The notes beneath the pieces were generated by a model. The model saw only the letters and a program-made list of their open reading frames with translations, made no database searches and was not told the DNA's origin. A stretch of 64,000 bases of DNA from Nocardia lijiangensis NBRC 108240 (lineage in GTDB: Bacteria > Actinomycetota > Actinomycetes > Mycobacteriales > Mycobacteriaceae). Shown piece after piece: positions 17,305 to 27,448 of this stretch; position 1 is the stretch's first letter; every line of letters begins with the position of its first letter. The DNA lies in NCBI RefSeq assembly GCF_001613045.1, contig NZ_BDBP01000001.1:62001-126000 (forward strand), in the 5' to 3' direction. The position numbers were made by a program, and so were the translations under genes.

Positions 17305-18669
17305 TCACGCACCCGGTTCGGCGGCGATGACGCGTCCGGTCTCGATCGCCGCGAGCAACGCCTTGTGGTCGTCGAGGGTCTGATCCGCGTACGCGACGGC
17401 GAACGCGGCCATCGCGCGATCGAACGCGTCACCGGTCCCGAGGTAGGCGGCGATGGCGACACGATCGCCGGAGCGGGCGTGGGCGCGCGCCAGGCTGTAC
17501 CCGCACAGCGTGGCGTATTCGGTCAGCGCCGCGAAGGACATGTCCTCGATCACCGCGGAGCCCTTCATGTCTCGCAGCTGGCGCCAGTAGTAGTGGCGAC
17601 CCTCCGGCCCACTGGCCCAGCCGAGGAAGATATCGCTGGCGGCCTGCATGAGCCGCTGCCCGTGCACCACCCGGTGGCCTTGGTGCCGGAAGTGGCTCGG
17701 CGTGAGATGTGGGCTCAGCACCGATTCTTGGGCCTCTTTGACCTGGAGAAACAGCGGACTGGCAGTGTCGCGGTCGACGAGCAGGGCGATGAAGCATCTG
17801 GTGCCGACGCTGCCGACGCCCACCACCTTGCGGGCGGCCTCGATCAACCGGTGCCGGTCGAGCAAGATCCGGCGTTCCTCCGGCAGACTTCGACGGTAGG
17901 CGGCGAACACCGACGAGACCGCGCCCGCTTCCTCCGGTTCGAGGGGCGTCAGCAATGGCGGACGCGGCCGGATCCGGAGGCCGCCGTCGGCGCCGGGCTC
18001 GGTGAGCTTTCCCAGCGCCTGCAGGCTGGTGCGGGCGCGCGCCGCCGCCATCGTCCGTTCGACGCCCTTGCGCCGCTTGGGATTGTGCACCACCTCCGCG
18101 ACCGCATCGGCGTTGATCTGCTGGTACCAGACCGTCATGCCGTCGAGCGCGGCGAACCGGAGCATCGCTTCGCGGTAGCCGCGAGCCGCGGCGAGCACGG
18201 CCTGCTCCGCGTCGGCGTCGGGGCGGCCGTTGGCCCGCGCTGCGACCGCGACGCTGGCGGCCAGGCGCTTCACATCCCATTCGAACGGACCGGGCAGGGT
18301 CTCGTCGAAATCGTTGAGGTCGAACACCAGCGAGCGTTCCGGCGAGGCGAACAGGCCGAAGTTCGACAGGTGCGCGTCGCCGCACAGTTGCACGATCAAC
18401 CCGGTGTTCGGGGACGCGGCCAGATCGGCGGCCATGATGGCGGGCGCGCCGCGCAGGAACGGGAACGGCGCGGCGGCCATCCGCGCGTAGCGGAGGGGAA
18501 CCAGCTCGGGGATGCGGGTGGCGGCCTGGCGCTCCAGGGTGGTAACCGGATCGATGCGGTCGGCCGCAGGACGCCACTCGCCGAGTGCGGAACGCGAGAT
18601 CCTTTTGCGCGCCGCGCGTCCGAGCTCGGCGGCGGTCGAACCGGGTGACACCGCGGACGGAGTCGTCAT
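17305..18669 (-). CDS. DUF2252 family protein
   Basis: This 454-residue protein has the DUF2252 signatures: RIPELVPLRYARMAAAPFPFLRGA near residue 55, CGDAHLSNFG (~96) and FDLNDFDE (~116). The HLSNFG/DLNDFDE pair resembles the catalytic HxDxxxxN and Mg-binding Asp of the aminoglycoside phosphotransferase/protein kinase-like fold, so a small-molecule kinase activity is plausible but unproven. No signal peptide. It stands alone, with CAGACT 7 nt before the ATG as a weak leaderless -10 candidate. Confidence 0.88.
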   Translation of the reverse strand: MTTPSAVSPGSTAAELGRAARKRISRSALGEWRPAADRIDPVTTLERQAATRIPELVPLRYARMAAAPFPFLRGAPAIMAADLAASPNTGLIVQLCGDAHLSNFGLFASPERSLVFDLNDFDETLPGPFEWDVKRLAASVAVAARANGRPDADAEQAVLAAARGYREAMLRFAALDGMTVWYQQINADAVAEVVHNPKRRKGVERTMAAARARTSLQALGKLTEPGADGGLRIRPRPPLLTPLEPEEAGAVSSVFAAYRRSLPEERRILLDRHRLIEAARKVVGVGSVGTRCFIALLVDRDTASPLFLQVKEAQESVLSPHLTPSHFRHQGHRVVHGQRLMQAASDIFLGWASGPEGRHYYWRQLRDMKGSAVIEDMSFAALTEYATLCGYSLARAHARSGDRVAIAAYLGTGDAFDRAMAAFAVAYADQTLDDHKALLAAIETGRVIAAEPGA

Positions 18670-19156
18670 TTGCCCAGTCTGGCGCGTCGCGACCGCTGGG
18701 GCAAGGCTCGGGAAACATCGCGGCGAGTCGGAAGCCGTTCGCGGGACCCCCGGACGCTGGTGCTATTGCCTGAGATTTGCTCTTCGCGGCGCGCGGCCGC
18801 GGGCTGCGGTGGCCTCTCCGAACGGAGGGGACGACCGGCCGGGCGGCGGATACGATTGCCGCGCAACGAGTACGCCAGGGCGGTCCGGTGGAACCCCGGC
18901 GTCGCACTCAGGGGATCCCCCCATCGGGGTAATACTTCGGACTGAAAGTTTTCTCGAATGCCGATCTCCCAGTGACCTTTCGGCCCGAGTGGTGCAGAGT
19001 GTAGGCGTGCGGTCGCCCGTACGGCGGCATGTCCAGGGGGTCGCATTCCGGCGACGACGACGGCACGTCCTATCCCGACCCGTTCGCCCAGCTCAGGCGA
19101 ACGGATCTCCGCGAGGGGATGGCGAACGGGCAGTTCGCCGCAGAGTGAAAGGATTC
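18670..19156. other. Intergenic region upstream of the Trp-rich secreted protein
   Basis: This stretch of ~490 nt separates two divergent genes. Long frames that cross it have no ribosome site and no recognisable protein. It should hold the promoter of the small secreted gene at 19157, but no convincing -35/-10 pair could be picked. Confidence 0.4.
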
Positions 19157-19462
19157 ATGTTGTCCATCACAAGCAAGTCCGCGACCGGACGGATGCTGGC
19201 CCGCGTGGCTGTCGCAGGCGCGGTCGCCGCAATACCCTTGGCCGCCTTGGCCGTACCCGCAACGGCCGAGCCGGGCGCCCCCACTGTCACCGAGGTCCGT
19301 CACCACCACCCCAGGAATTGCCACGGGAACTGGGGCTGGGATCTCTGGGACAACGACTGGAACGGTTGGAACCAGTGGGATCGCTGCGACGGCTGGCCCG
19401 GTAACGGCTGGCCCGGCAACGGCCACTGGGGCTGGCCGCGCGGCTCCTTCGGCAGCAGCTAG
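19157..19462 (+). CDS. Small Trp-rich secreted protein
   Basis: A 101-residue product with a clear Sec signal peptide: basic n-region, hydrophobic VAVAGAVAAIPLAALAV, and likely cleavage after the AxA of PATA. The mature part is about 65 residues with 10 Trp, many Asn/Gly/Asp and two Cys, including repeats of GWPGNG. ATG is chosen for the AAAGGA immediately upstream; the GTG at 19145 is an in-frame alternative. No family recognised. The composition suggests a wall- or carbohydrate-binding surface peptide, but that is only inference. A strong hairpin terminator follows the stop. Confidence 0.7.
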   Translation: MLSITSKSATGRMLARVAVAGAVAAIPLAALAVPATAEPGAPTVTEVRHHHPRNCHGNWGWDLWDNDWNGWNQWDRCDGWPGNGWPGNGHWGWPRGSFGSS

Positions 19463-19467
19463 AAACG

Positions 19468-19504
19468 AAACGGCCCGGCACCCCTCGGGTGCCGGGCCGT
19501 TTTG
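19468..19504. terminator. Bidirectional terminator between Trp-rich gene and ilvC
   Basis: A perfect 14-bp stem (ACGGCCCGGCACCC / GGGTGCCGGGCCGT) with a 3-nt loop, followed on the + strand by TTTT. It lies between two convergent genes and can serve both. Confidence 0.85.
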
Positions 19505-19515
19505 CGCGACAACGC

Positions 19516-20636
<1,121 letters not shown>

Positions 20637-20705
20637 ACGGGGTGGTCCGCCGACCGTCGATCGCAGCAAGGTTAGCCGGGTCGTCGCGGTCGGCCGATCG
20701 GACCC

Positions 20706-21209
20706 CTAGCGCGTCGCCGTAATCGATTTCGGCCCGCGCCCCACGGCCACCACGCCCGACTGCACGATCTCGCGGATGCCGTACGGCTCGAGCATGCGCA
20801 GCAGCGCGTCCAGCTTCGACCGGGTTCCGGTCGCCTCGACGGTCAGCGCGTCCGGCGAGACGTCGATCACCTTCGCGCGGAACAGCTGCACCGCCTCGAT
20901 CACCTGGGTGCGCACGCTGGCGTCGGCGCGCACCTTCACCAGGATCAGCTCGCGGGCCACCGAGGCGTCGGCGTCCTGCTCGACGATCTTGATGACGTTC
21001 ACCAGCTTGTTGAGCTGCTTGGTGACCTGCTCGAGCGGGAGGTCCTCGACCGTCACGACGATCGTCATGCGCGAGATCTCGGGGATCTCGGTGCCGCCGA
21101 CCGCGAGCGATTCGATGTTGAACCCGCGGCGCGAGAACAGGCTCGCGACCCGCGCCAACACGCCCGGCTTGTCCTCCACGAGAACGCTCAGGGTGTGGGT
21201 GCTACTCAT
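20706..21209 (-). CDS. ilvN: Acetolactate synthase small (regulatory) subunit
   Basis: This 167-residue protein has an N-terminal ACT domain ([29 protein letters not shown]) that binds valine for feedback inhibition, and a C-terminal AHAS-small-subunit domain (ELILVKV...). It activates and regulates IlvB. The ATG overlaps the ilvB stop (ATGA), giving coupled, near-stoichiometric synthesis. Confidence 0.97.
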   Translation of the reverse strand: MSSTHTLSVLVEDKPGVLARVASLFSRRGFNIESLAVGGTEIPEISRMTIVVTVEDLPLEQVTKQLNKLVNVIKIVEQDADASVARELILVKVRADASVRTQVIEAVQLFRAKVIDVSPDALTVEATGTRSKLDALLRMLEPYGIREIVQSGVVAVGRGPKSITATR

Positions 21210-23140
21210 GCTTCGGTCCCCTTGCTCTTCTCGTGCACCATCGCCTCGTGGATGACGGCGGGCTCGGCGGCCTGCTCGTCCTCGTCGAACAGCGGCCGGA
21301 TACCGCGCGCGGCCATGATTTCGTCGTTGCTGGTACCCGCGGCGACCATCGGCCACACCTGGGCGTCCTTGCCGACGATGAAGTCGATCACGACCGGACG
21401 GTCGTTGATGGACTGCGCCTCGCGGATCGCGGCCTCGACGTCCTCTTCCTTCTCCACGCGAATGCCGTGGCAGCCCAGCGCCTCGGCGAGCTTGACGAAG
21501 TCGGGGATGCGCAGGGTGTGGGTGCCCAGGTCGGTGTTGGAGTAGCGCTCTTCGTAGAAGAGGGTCTGCCACTGCCGGACCATGCCCAGGTTGCCGTTGT
21601 TGATCAGCGCGACCTTGATCGGCACGCCCTCGACGGCGCAGGTGGCCAGCTCCTGGTTGGTCATCTGGAAGCAGCCGTCACCGTCGACCGCCCACACTTC
21701 CTTGCCCGGCGCGCCCATCTTGGCGCCCATGGCGGCCGGGACGGCGTAGCCCATGGTGCCGAGACCACCGGAATTCAGCCAGGTGCGCGGCTTCTCGTAC
21801 TTGATGAACTGGGCGGCCCACATCTGGTGCTGGCCGACGCCCGCGCAGTAGATCGCTTCGGGTCCGGCCAGCCGGCCGAGCGCCTCGATGACGAACTCCG
21901 GCGACAGCGAGCCGTCCTTCGGCGGGGTCCAGCCGAGCGGGTAAGACTTGCGCACGCCGTCCAGGTAGGACCACCAGTCGGAGATGTCGAGCAGCGGAGC
22001 CTCGCCCGCGGCCGGGTCGGCCTTGAGGGTCTCGATCAGCTCGGTGATGACCTCGCGGCAGTCGCCGACGATCGGGACGTCGGCGTGCCGGTTCTTGCCG
22101 ATCTCGGCCGGGTCGATGTCGGCGTGGATCACCTTGGCGCCGGGCGCGAAGGAGTCCAGCTGACCGGTGACGCGGTCGTCGAAGCGGGCGCCGAGGGTGA
22201 TCAGCAGGTCGGACCGCTGCAGCGCCGCGACCGCGCCGACGGTGCCGTGCATGCCGGGCATGCCCATGTTCAGCTGGTGGCTGTCCGGGAACGCGCCGCG
22301 CGCCATCAGGGTGGTGACCACCGGAATGCCGGTCAGTTCGGCCAGTTCCAGCAGCTCGGCCGAGGCGTCGGCCTTGATCACGCCGCCGCCCACGTACAGC
22401 ACGGGGGCCTTCGACTCGAGGATCATTCGCGCGGCCTCGCGCACCTGCTTGCCGTGCGGCTTGGTGACCGGACGGTAGCCGGGCAGCCGCATCTCCGGCG
22501 GCCAGCTGAAGGTGGTCTGCGCCTGGAGCACGTCCTTCGGGATGTCGACGAGCACGGCGCCCGGCCTGCCGGAAGCGGCCAGGTAGAACGCCTCGGCGAT
22601 CATGCGCGGGATGTCGGTGCCGTCGGTGATCAGGAAGTTGTGCTTGGTGATCGGCATGGTGATGCCGGAGATATCGGCTTCCTGGAAGGCGTCGGTGCCG
22701 ATGAGGCTGCGGCCGACCTGTCCGGTGATCGCGACGATCGGCACCGAGTCCATCTGGGCGTCGGCGATCGGCGTCACCAGGTTGGTCGCGCCGGGGCCGG
22801 ATGTGGCCATACACACACCGACCTTGCCGGTCGCCTGCGCGTAACCGGTGGCCGCGTGACCCGCGCCCTGCTCGTGGCGCACCAGCACGTGGCGGACCTT
22901 GGTGGAGTCGAAGAGCGGGTCGTACACCGGGAGAATCGCGCCGCCGGGAATGCCGAATACGGTGTCGACGCCGAGCTCCTCGAGCGACCGGACGACGGAC
23001 TGCGCGCCGGTGACCCGCTCGGGCGGGACCTGGCGGCGGTTCGCCGTGGTCGTCGGGTGGCCAGCGGGCGATGCCTGCTGAGTAGCCGAAGGCGCTGACC
23101 TGCGGGCCGAGGGCCCGGGCCGTGCGGTTGGTGCGCTCAC
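21206..23140 (-). CDS. ilvB: Acetolactate synthase large (catalytic) subunit
   Basis: This 644-residue ThDP- and FAD-dependent enzyme condenses pyruvate with pyruvate or 2-oxobutyrate, the first step of branched-chain amino acid synthesis. The N-terminal domain has [14 protein letters not shown] and the ThDP-activating Glu in [14 protein letters not shown]. The C-terminal ThDP/Mg motif is [12 protein letters not shown]...INNGNLG. About 40 low-complexity residues precede the catalytic fold. The GTG start is supported by AGGA 9 nt upstream. It is the first structural gene of ilvBNC, behind a ~180-nt leader with an attenuator. Confidence 0.97.
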   Translation of the reverse strand: MSAPTARPGPSARRSAPSATQQASPAGHPTTTANRRQVPPERVTGAQSVVRSLEELGVDTVFGIPGGAILPVYDPLFDSTKVRHVLVRHEQGAGHAATGYAQATGKVGVCMATSGPGATNLVTPIADAQMDSVPIVAITGQVGRSLIGTDAFQEADISGITMPITKHNFLITDGTDIPRMIAEAFYLAASGRPGAVLVDIPKDVLQAQTTFSWPPEMRLPGYRPVTKPHGKQVREAARMILESKAPVLYVGGGVIKADASAELLELAELTGIPVVTTLMARGAFPDSHQLNMGMPGMHGTVGAVAALQRSDLLITLGARFDDRVTGQLDSFAPGAKVIHADIDPAEIGKNRHADVPIVGDCREVITELIETLKADPAAGEAPLLDISDWWSYLDGVRKSYPLGWTPPKDGSLSPEFVIEALGRLAGPEAIYCAGVGQHQMWAAQFIKYEKPRTWLNSGGLGTMGYAVPAAMGAKMGAPGKEVWAVDGDGCFQMTNQELATCAVEGVPIKVALINNGNLGMVRQWQTLFYEERYSNTDLGTHTLRIPDFVKLAEALGCHGIRVEKEEDVEAAIREAQSINDRPVVIDFIVGKDAQVWPMVAAGTSNDEIMAARGIRPLFDEDEQAAEPAVIHEAMVHEKSKGTEA

Positions 23141-23240
23141 CGTCTTCGTTCCTAACTTGTCGTTCTTGACCCCGGACAACACTGCTGTGCTTGACACGAC
23201 CGGTCTTCGCGACCCGCCGCGCCGGAAAATGCCCGAACAC

Positions 23241-23276
23241 AAAAAAGCCCCCGACCAGCGCATAGCTGTTCGAGGG
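23241..23276 (-). terminator. Attenuator terminator of the ilvBNC leader
   Basis: On the minus strand an 11-bp stem (CCCTCGAACAG with CTGGTCGGGGG, one mismatch and one G-T pair), 7-nt loop, then CTTTTTT. It lies ~48 nt after the leader-peptide stop and ~100 nt before ilvB, as a transcription attenuator should. The CGCTGG inside its loop and 3' arm is complementary to CCAGCG at the end of the leader-peptide gene, a candidate antiterminator pairing. Confidence 0.85.
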
Positions 23277-23323
23277 TGGCGCGTCGCAACGCGAGCTGAC
23301 GTATTCGACCTAGGTAGTCAGGC

Positions 23324-23371
23324 TCAACGCTGGACGCGCCGGCCGAGTACGAGCAACTCGTTTCGATTCAC
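23324..23371 (-). CDS. ilvBNC leader peptide (15 aa)
   Basis: GTG-started 15-codon frame coding MNRNELLVLGRRVQR. The run Leu-Leu-Val-Leu supplies the branched-chain control codons. It starts 7 nt after a TAACGT -10 box, so the RNA is predicted to be leaderless, as in other actinobacterial ilvB leaders (Corynebacterium ilvBNC is the known attenuation case). When charged Leu or Val tRNA is scarce the ribosome should stall before CAG-CGT, freeing CCAGCG to pair with CGCTGG in the terminator and let transcription reach ilvB. Confidence 0.82.
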   Translation of the reverse strand: MNRNELLVLGRRVQR

Positions 23372-23378
23372 GCGCACG

Positions 23379-23408
23379 ACGTTAAGCGGCTATGAACCGA
23401 AGAGTCAA
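23379..23408 (-). promoter_or_regulatory. Promoter of ilvBNC
   Basis: Minus-strand -35 TTGACT (23403-23408) and -10 TAACGT (23379-23384) with an 18-nt spacer. The expected transcription start coincides with the GTG of the leader peptide. Confidence 0.75.
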
Positions 23409-23487
23409 ACAGATGACCCAGTGCATCCCATTATGTGGGACTCCAGTGGTTGCTTGTGTCCGATTACCAGGATGCGAGGATGGTGGT

Positions 23488-24036
23488 GTGTCATCACCGC
23501 ATCAGTCCGTGCCACCGGCTAAATCGTCCCACACCTCCGACGCGGGATCGGATACGGGTCGGCCGGAGGCGAAGGTCATCCGCATTCAGCCACTCGCCTA
23601 CCTCGGCGTGGTGGTGCTCGCGCTGTGCGTGTTCCTCTTCTTCGTCGGCTGGCCCGCGGGCCTGTGGTGGCTGCTGCCGCTCCCCGCGGTGGTGGCCGCC
23701 TGGGTGGCGCGCACCCGGACCGTCGTGTCCGACGCCGGTCTCGACCTGCGCACCCTCTTCGGGTCGCGGCACCTCGATTGGGACCAGATCAAGGGCGTGA
23801 GCATTCCCAAGCGCGGGTTCGTGCGCGCGCACCTAGCCGACGAGTCGGAGGTGAAGCTGCCCGCGGTGAGCTACGACCAGCTGCGCACGCTGATCACCGC
23901 GTCCAAGGGGCGGCTGCCCGACGTGTTCGGCGCGGCCGCGGCGGCCGAGGCCGAACGGGACGCCGAAGAGCGCGCCGCCGAGGAGCCGGCCGCGCGGGAC
24001 ACCCCGGAGACGGATCGCGAGTCCGACGGCGACTAG
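23488..24036 (+). CDS. cfp6: PH-domain membrane protein, Cfp6-like
   Basis: This 182-residue protein has two adjacent membrane helices (LAYLGVVVLALCVFLFFVGWP and LWWLLPLPAVVAAWVA, ~35-75), then a small bacterial PH-like domain (TRTVVSDAGLDLRTLFGSRHLDWDQIKGV). It ends in an acidic tail rich in Ala/Glu. The GTG start has GAGGA 7 nt upstream. M. tuberculosis has Cfp6 (Rv3004, low-molecular-weight protein antigen 6) divergent from ilvB, as here. Function unknown. Confidence 0.85.
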   Translation: MSSPHQSVPPAKSSHTSDAGSDTGRPEAKVIRIQPLAYLGVVVLALCVFLFFVGWPAGLWWLLPLPAVVAAWVARTRTVVSDAGLDLRTLFGSRHLDWDQIKGVSIPKRGFVRAHLADESEVKLPAVSYDQLRTLITASKGRLPDVFGAAAAAEAERDAEERAAEEPAARDTPETDRESDGD

Positions 24037-24523
24037 AGGCCTACGCGAGTCCGGCGGCGAAAGGCGCTGGCAGCCGAAGGTCCGCAGATCGCGCCTGGCC
24101 GGAGCGAAGGCGCAGGTGCATCCAGACCTGTCCTCGCGTCCGCGATACGAGGTGCTCTCAGCCCGGGGACGAAACCCGCTCGCGCACAAGAGCCTCCCGC
24201 GCGACGGAATATCGGCTGGACGCGCGGCGCTAGTCTTGGACGTAGCTGCGCCAACGGTGGACACCCGCCCGCGCGGCTGGACGGTTCGGGTACCGACACA
24301 CACTCGATGACACCGTCGGCGCCGGCGACCACCACCCGCGGCGAACCCACGAACACGCGACGCGCGAGCGGTCACCGCCACGGCGGATCGGCTACCGCGA
24401 CCGGCGAAATCGGCCCGGCACCCCCGGGAGTACCGTGGAGCAGCCGCCGAACAAGCTCTGCGCACGCCGAGCGAACTCCGCGCAGTCGCACGACAGCCCC
24501 CGCGACCCCCTCGAGGACCACTC
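24037..24523. other. Intergenic region cfp6-ilvD
   Basis: About 490 nt without a credible gene. It contains one copy (24095-24120) of a degenerate GGCCGGAGCGAAGGCGCAGG-type motif also seen near 47.78 kb and 49.81 kb. The ilvD promoter should lie here. TAGTCT near 24231 is a possible -10. Confidence 0.4.
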
Positions 24524-26365
24524 ATGCCACCGCTTCGTTCACGCACCACCACCGCCGGACGCAACGCCGCAGGCGCACGCGCGCTGTGGCGGGCCACCGG
24601 TCTCACCGACTCCGACTTCGGCAAGCCGATCGTCGCGATCGCGAACTCCTACACCCAGTTCGTGCCCGGCCACGTGCATTTGAAGGACGTCGGCGAGATC
24701 GTGGCCGAGGCGGTCCGCGCCGCGGGTGGCGTGCCGCGCGAATTCCACACCATCGCCGTGGACGACGGTATCGCCATGGGCCACGGCGGCATGCTCTACT
24801 CGCTGCCCTCCCGCGAGATCATCGCCGACTCCGTGGAATACATGGCCAACGCGCACACCGCCGACGCGCTGGTGTGTATCTCCAACTGCGACAAGATCAC
24901 TCCGGGCATGCTGAATGCCGCCATGCGGCTCAACATCCCGGCCGTGTTCGTCTCCGGCGGTCCGATGGAGGCCGGTAAGGCCGTCGTGGTCGGCGGTGTC
25001 GCGCAGGCGCCGACGGACCTGATCACCGCGATCTCGGCCAGCGCCAACAGCAACGTCAGCGAGGAGGGGCTGGACGAGGTCGAGCGCAGCGCCTGCCCGA
25101 CCTGCGGCTCCTGCTCGGGCATGTTCACCGCCAACTCGATGAACTGCCTCACCGAGGCGCTGGGTCTCGCGCTGCCCGGCAACGGCTCCACGCTCGCCAC
25201 GCATGCCGCCCGTCGCGCGCTGTTCGAGAAGGCGGGCCGGGTGATCGTCGACATCGCCAACCGCTGGTACCGCGAGGACGACGCCTCGGTGCTGCCGCGA
25301 AACGTGGCCAACGAGAAGGCGTTCCACAACGCGATGGCGCTCGACGTGGCGATGGGCGGTTCCACCAACACGGTGCTGCACACCCTCGCCGCCGCCCAGG
25401 AGGGCGAGATCGATTTCGATCTGAGCACCATCGACGAGATCAGCCGCAAGGTGCCCTGCCTGTCCAAGGTGTCGCCGAACTCCGACTACCACATGGAGGA
25501 CGTGCACCGGGCGGGCGGCATCCCCGCTCTCCTCGGCGAGCTGCGCCGCGCCGGACTGCTCGATCCCGACGTGACCACCGTGCACACCGCGAGCTTCGAC
25601 GAATGGCTCGACACCTGGGACATCCGCTCCGGCAAGGCATCCGACGAGGCCATCGAGCTGTTCCACGCAGCGCCCGGCGGTGTCCGCACCACCGAGCCGT
25701 TCTCCACGGAGAACCGGTGGTCCTCGCTGGACACCGACGCCGCGGGCGGCTGCATCCGCGACAAGGAGCACGCCTACACCGTCGAGGGCGGTCTTGTCGT
25801 GCTGCGCGGCAACATCGCACCGGACGGCGCGATCCTCAAGACCGCGGGCATAGATGAAGACCTCTTCACCTTCCAGGGCCCGGCCGTCGTCGTGGAATCG
25901 CAGGAGGAGGCCGTGTCGGTCATCCTCGCCAAGCAGATCAAGCCGGGCGATGTGATCGTCGTGCGCTACGAGGGTCCCGCGGGCGGCCCCGGCATGCAGG
26001 AAATGCTGCACCCCACCGCATTCCTGAAGGGCTCGGGCCTCGGCAAGCAGTGCGCGCTGATCACCGACGGCCGCTTCTCCGGCGGCACCTCGGGTCTGTC
26101 GATCGGCCACATCTCCCCCGAGGCGGCCAGCGGCGGCGTGATCGGACTCATCGAGAACGGCGACCAGATCCGCATCGACGTCGCCACCCGCACCCTCGAG
26201 GTGCTCGTCGACGACGCCGTCCTCGCCGAGCGCCGCGCCAAGATGGACGCCTCCGAGCGCCCCTGGCAGCCCGTCGACCGCGACCGCCCCGTCACCACCG
26301 CCCTGCGCGCCTACGCCGCCCTGGCCACCTCGGCCGACAAGGGCGCCGTCCGCCACGTGCCCTGA
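24524..26365 (+). CDS. ilvD: Dihydroxy-acid dehydratase
   Basis: This 613-residue Fe-S enzyme dehydrates dihydroxyvalerates to 2-oxo acids, the third step of branched-chain amino acid synthesis. Cluster-binding cysteines are in [11 protein letters not shown] (~127) and [17 protein letters not shown] (~195). Substrate and Mg residues are in [13 protein letters not shown]. The ATG follows GAGGA. The three common ilv enzymes are thus close together, but ilvD is transcribed on the opposite strand. In M. tuberculosis ilvD lies elsewhere, so this placement is a lineage-specific insertion into the cfp6-DoxX interval. Confidence 0.97.
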   Translation: MPPLRSRTTTAGRNAAGARALWRATGLTDSDFGKPIVAIANSYTQFVPGHVHLKDVGEIVAEAVRAAGGVPREFHTIAVDDGIAMGHGGMLYSLPSREIIADSVEYMANAHTADALVCISNCDKITPGMLNAAMRLNIPAVFVSGGPMEAGKAVVVGGVAQAPTDLITAISASANSNVSEEGLDEVERSACPTCGSCSGMFTANSMNCLTEALGLALPGNGSTLATHAARRALFEKAGRVIVDIANRWYREDDASVLPRNVANEKAFHNAMALDVAMGGSTNTVLHTLAAAQEGEIDFDLSTIDEISRKVPCLSKVSPNSDYHMEDVHRAGGIPALLGELRRAGLLDPDVTTVHTASFDEWLDTWDIRSGKASDEAIELFHAAPGGVRTTEPFSTENRWSSLDTDAAGGCIRDKEHAYTVEGGLVVLRGNIAPDGAILKTAGIDEDLFTFQGPAVVVESQEEAVSVILAKQIKPGDVIVVRYEGPAGGPGMQEMLHPTAFLKGSGLGKQCALITDGRFSGGTSGLSIGHISPEAASGGVIGLIENGDQIRIDVATRTLEVLVDDAVLAERRAKMDASERPWQPVDRDRPVTTALRAYAALATSADKGAVRHVP

Positions 26366-26378
26366 TCGACCCACACGA

Positions 26379-26415
26379 CGAAGGCCCCCGGTTCCGCATC
26401 GGGGGCCTTCGCGTT
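26379..26415. terminator. Bidirectional terminator ilvD / DoxX gene
   Basis: Perfect 11-bp stem CGAAGGCCCCC / GGGGGCCTTCG with an 11-nt loop, between two convergent genes. Confidence 0.75.
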
Positions 26416-26429
26416 GTTCGGGACGGAGG

Positions 26430-27269
26430 TCAGTCGAAGGGGCCGATGCCGGTGAGGGGGTTGCCGCCGTGCAGGTACCAGTAGGTGACTGCGGCGGCTG
26501 CGATGGCGAGCGCCAAGGCGGCGAAGGAGCCGTAGGCGGGGCGGGTGGCCCAGCTGCGGCTGCGGTCGAGGGACCAGCGGCCGGGACCGGTGAGGATGAC
26601 GGCGGCGGCCGCGCCCGCGAGGATCGTCTCGAGTTCGACGCCCGTGGGGACCGAGCCCTTGTACTGGAAGCCAGGGAGAATGCCCTGCTTCCACGCCCAG
26701 GCGTCGAGGATCACGGCGAGCACCGCGCCCGCGGCGAGCGGGGTGGCCAGGCCGAGGATCAGCAGCGCGCCGCCGCCGATCTCGCCCGCGACGAGCAGCA
26801 GCGTGGCGACGATCGAGTGGTCCCAGCCGCCGTCGGCCAACATGTCGCGGGTGCCGTCCAGGCCGGAGCCGTGGAACCAGCCGGTGAGCTTCTGCAGACC
26901 GTGGTAGACGAAGGTGGCGCCGACCACCAGCCGCAGCAGGAGCAGGCCGAGATCGAGGGTGCCGCGCCGGTTTTCGGCGGCGCGGCGCAGCGCCACCTTG
27001 CTCGGCTCGCCGGGCGGGTTGGCGGCGGGCGGGATGCTGGCGTAGGAGTACGCGGACTCGCCGGATTCGACCTGCTGGACGCTCGGCACGTCGGGGTCGA
27101 GGCCGAGTTCGTCGTCGGTGCGGGGCACATCGCCCGGGCGCGGCTTGGTCATGTCCACCACGGGGAGCTGCTGGGTCGGCGAATCGAACGGACTGGTGAC
27201 CGTACGCCCCGTGGCGGGCTGCTCGCCCGTGACCGGGGCGGTGGGAGTCTGATTCGGCTTGTCGGTCAC
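26430..27269 (-). CDS. DoxX-family membrane protein
   Basis: This 279-residue protein has a ~125-residue Pro/Thr-rich cytoplasmic-looking N-terminus, then a DoxX domain with four to five membrane helices. The first (LLLLRLVVGATFVYHGLQKL) carries the family's RLxxGxxFxxHGxxKL pattern. GTG is chosen for the downstream position of the conserved region and GAGG ~9 nt upstream. It is equivalent by position to Rv3005c, which in M. tuberculosis belongs to a membrane oxidoreductase complex with SodA. That role is transferred by synteny only. It is divergent from the lppZ-like gene. Confidence 0.85.
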   Translation of the reverse strand: MTDKPNQTPTAPVTGEQPATGRTVTSPFDSPTQQLPVVDMTKPRPGDVPRTDDELGLDPDVPSVQQVESGESAYSYASIPPAANPPGEPSKVALRRAAENRRGTLDLGLLLLRLVVGATFVYHGLQKLTGWFHGSGLDGTRDMLADGGWDHSIVATLLLVAGEIGGGALLILGLATPLAAGAVLAVILDAWAWKQGILPGFQYKGSVPTGVELETILAGAAAAVILTGPGRWSLDRSRSWATRPAYGSFAALALAIAAAAVTYWYLHGGNPLTGIGPFD

Positions 27270-27435
27270 GGCCGGGCCTCGCTGCCCCTCGGCGCCGTGT
27301 TCGGTGAATGCGCGGTGCCGATACTTCGCTCGCTCATGGGTGTACACCCTATGTCGCACCACGCGGCGGCGGGAGTCGACGTGATTGTGGCGTGTCAACA
27401 CGCACCCGGGAGCGGCGGCGGCGACGGTATTTCCG

Positions 27436-27441
27436 TAACGT
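27436..27441 (+). promoter_or_regulatory. Putative -10 box for lppZ-like gene (leaderless)
   Basis: TAACGT lies 7 nt before the ATG. It is identical to the ilvB leader-peptide -10 and has the same spacing. Confidence 0.5.
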
Positions 27442-27448
27442 CTGGGGC

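Noticed and set aside
21233..23098. 621-codon frame antisense to ilvB
   Set aside because: Artefact of codon-position GC bias; the ilvB protein on the other strand is fully conserved.
24033..24356. Possible minus-strand gene in the cfp6-ilvD gap
   Set aside because: Arginine/alanine-rich frame with no start signal or known motif.
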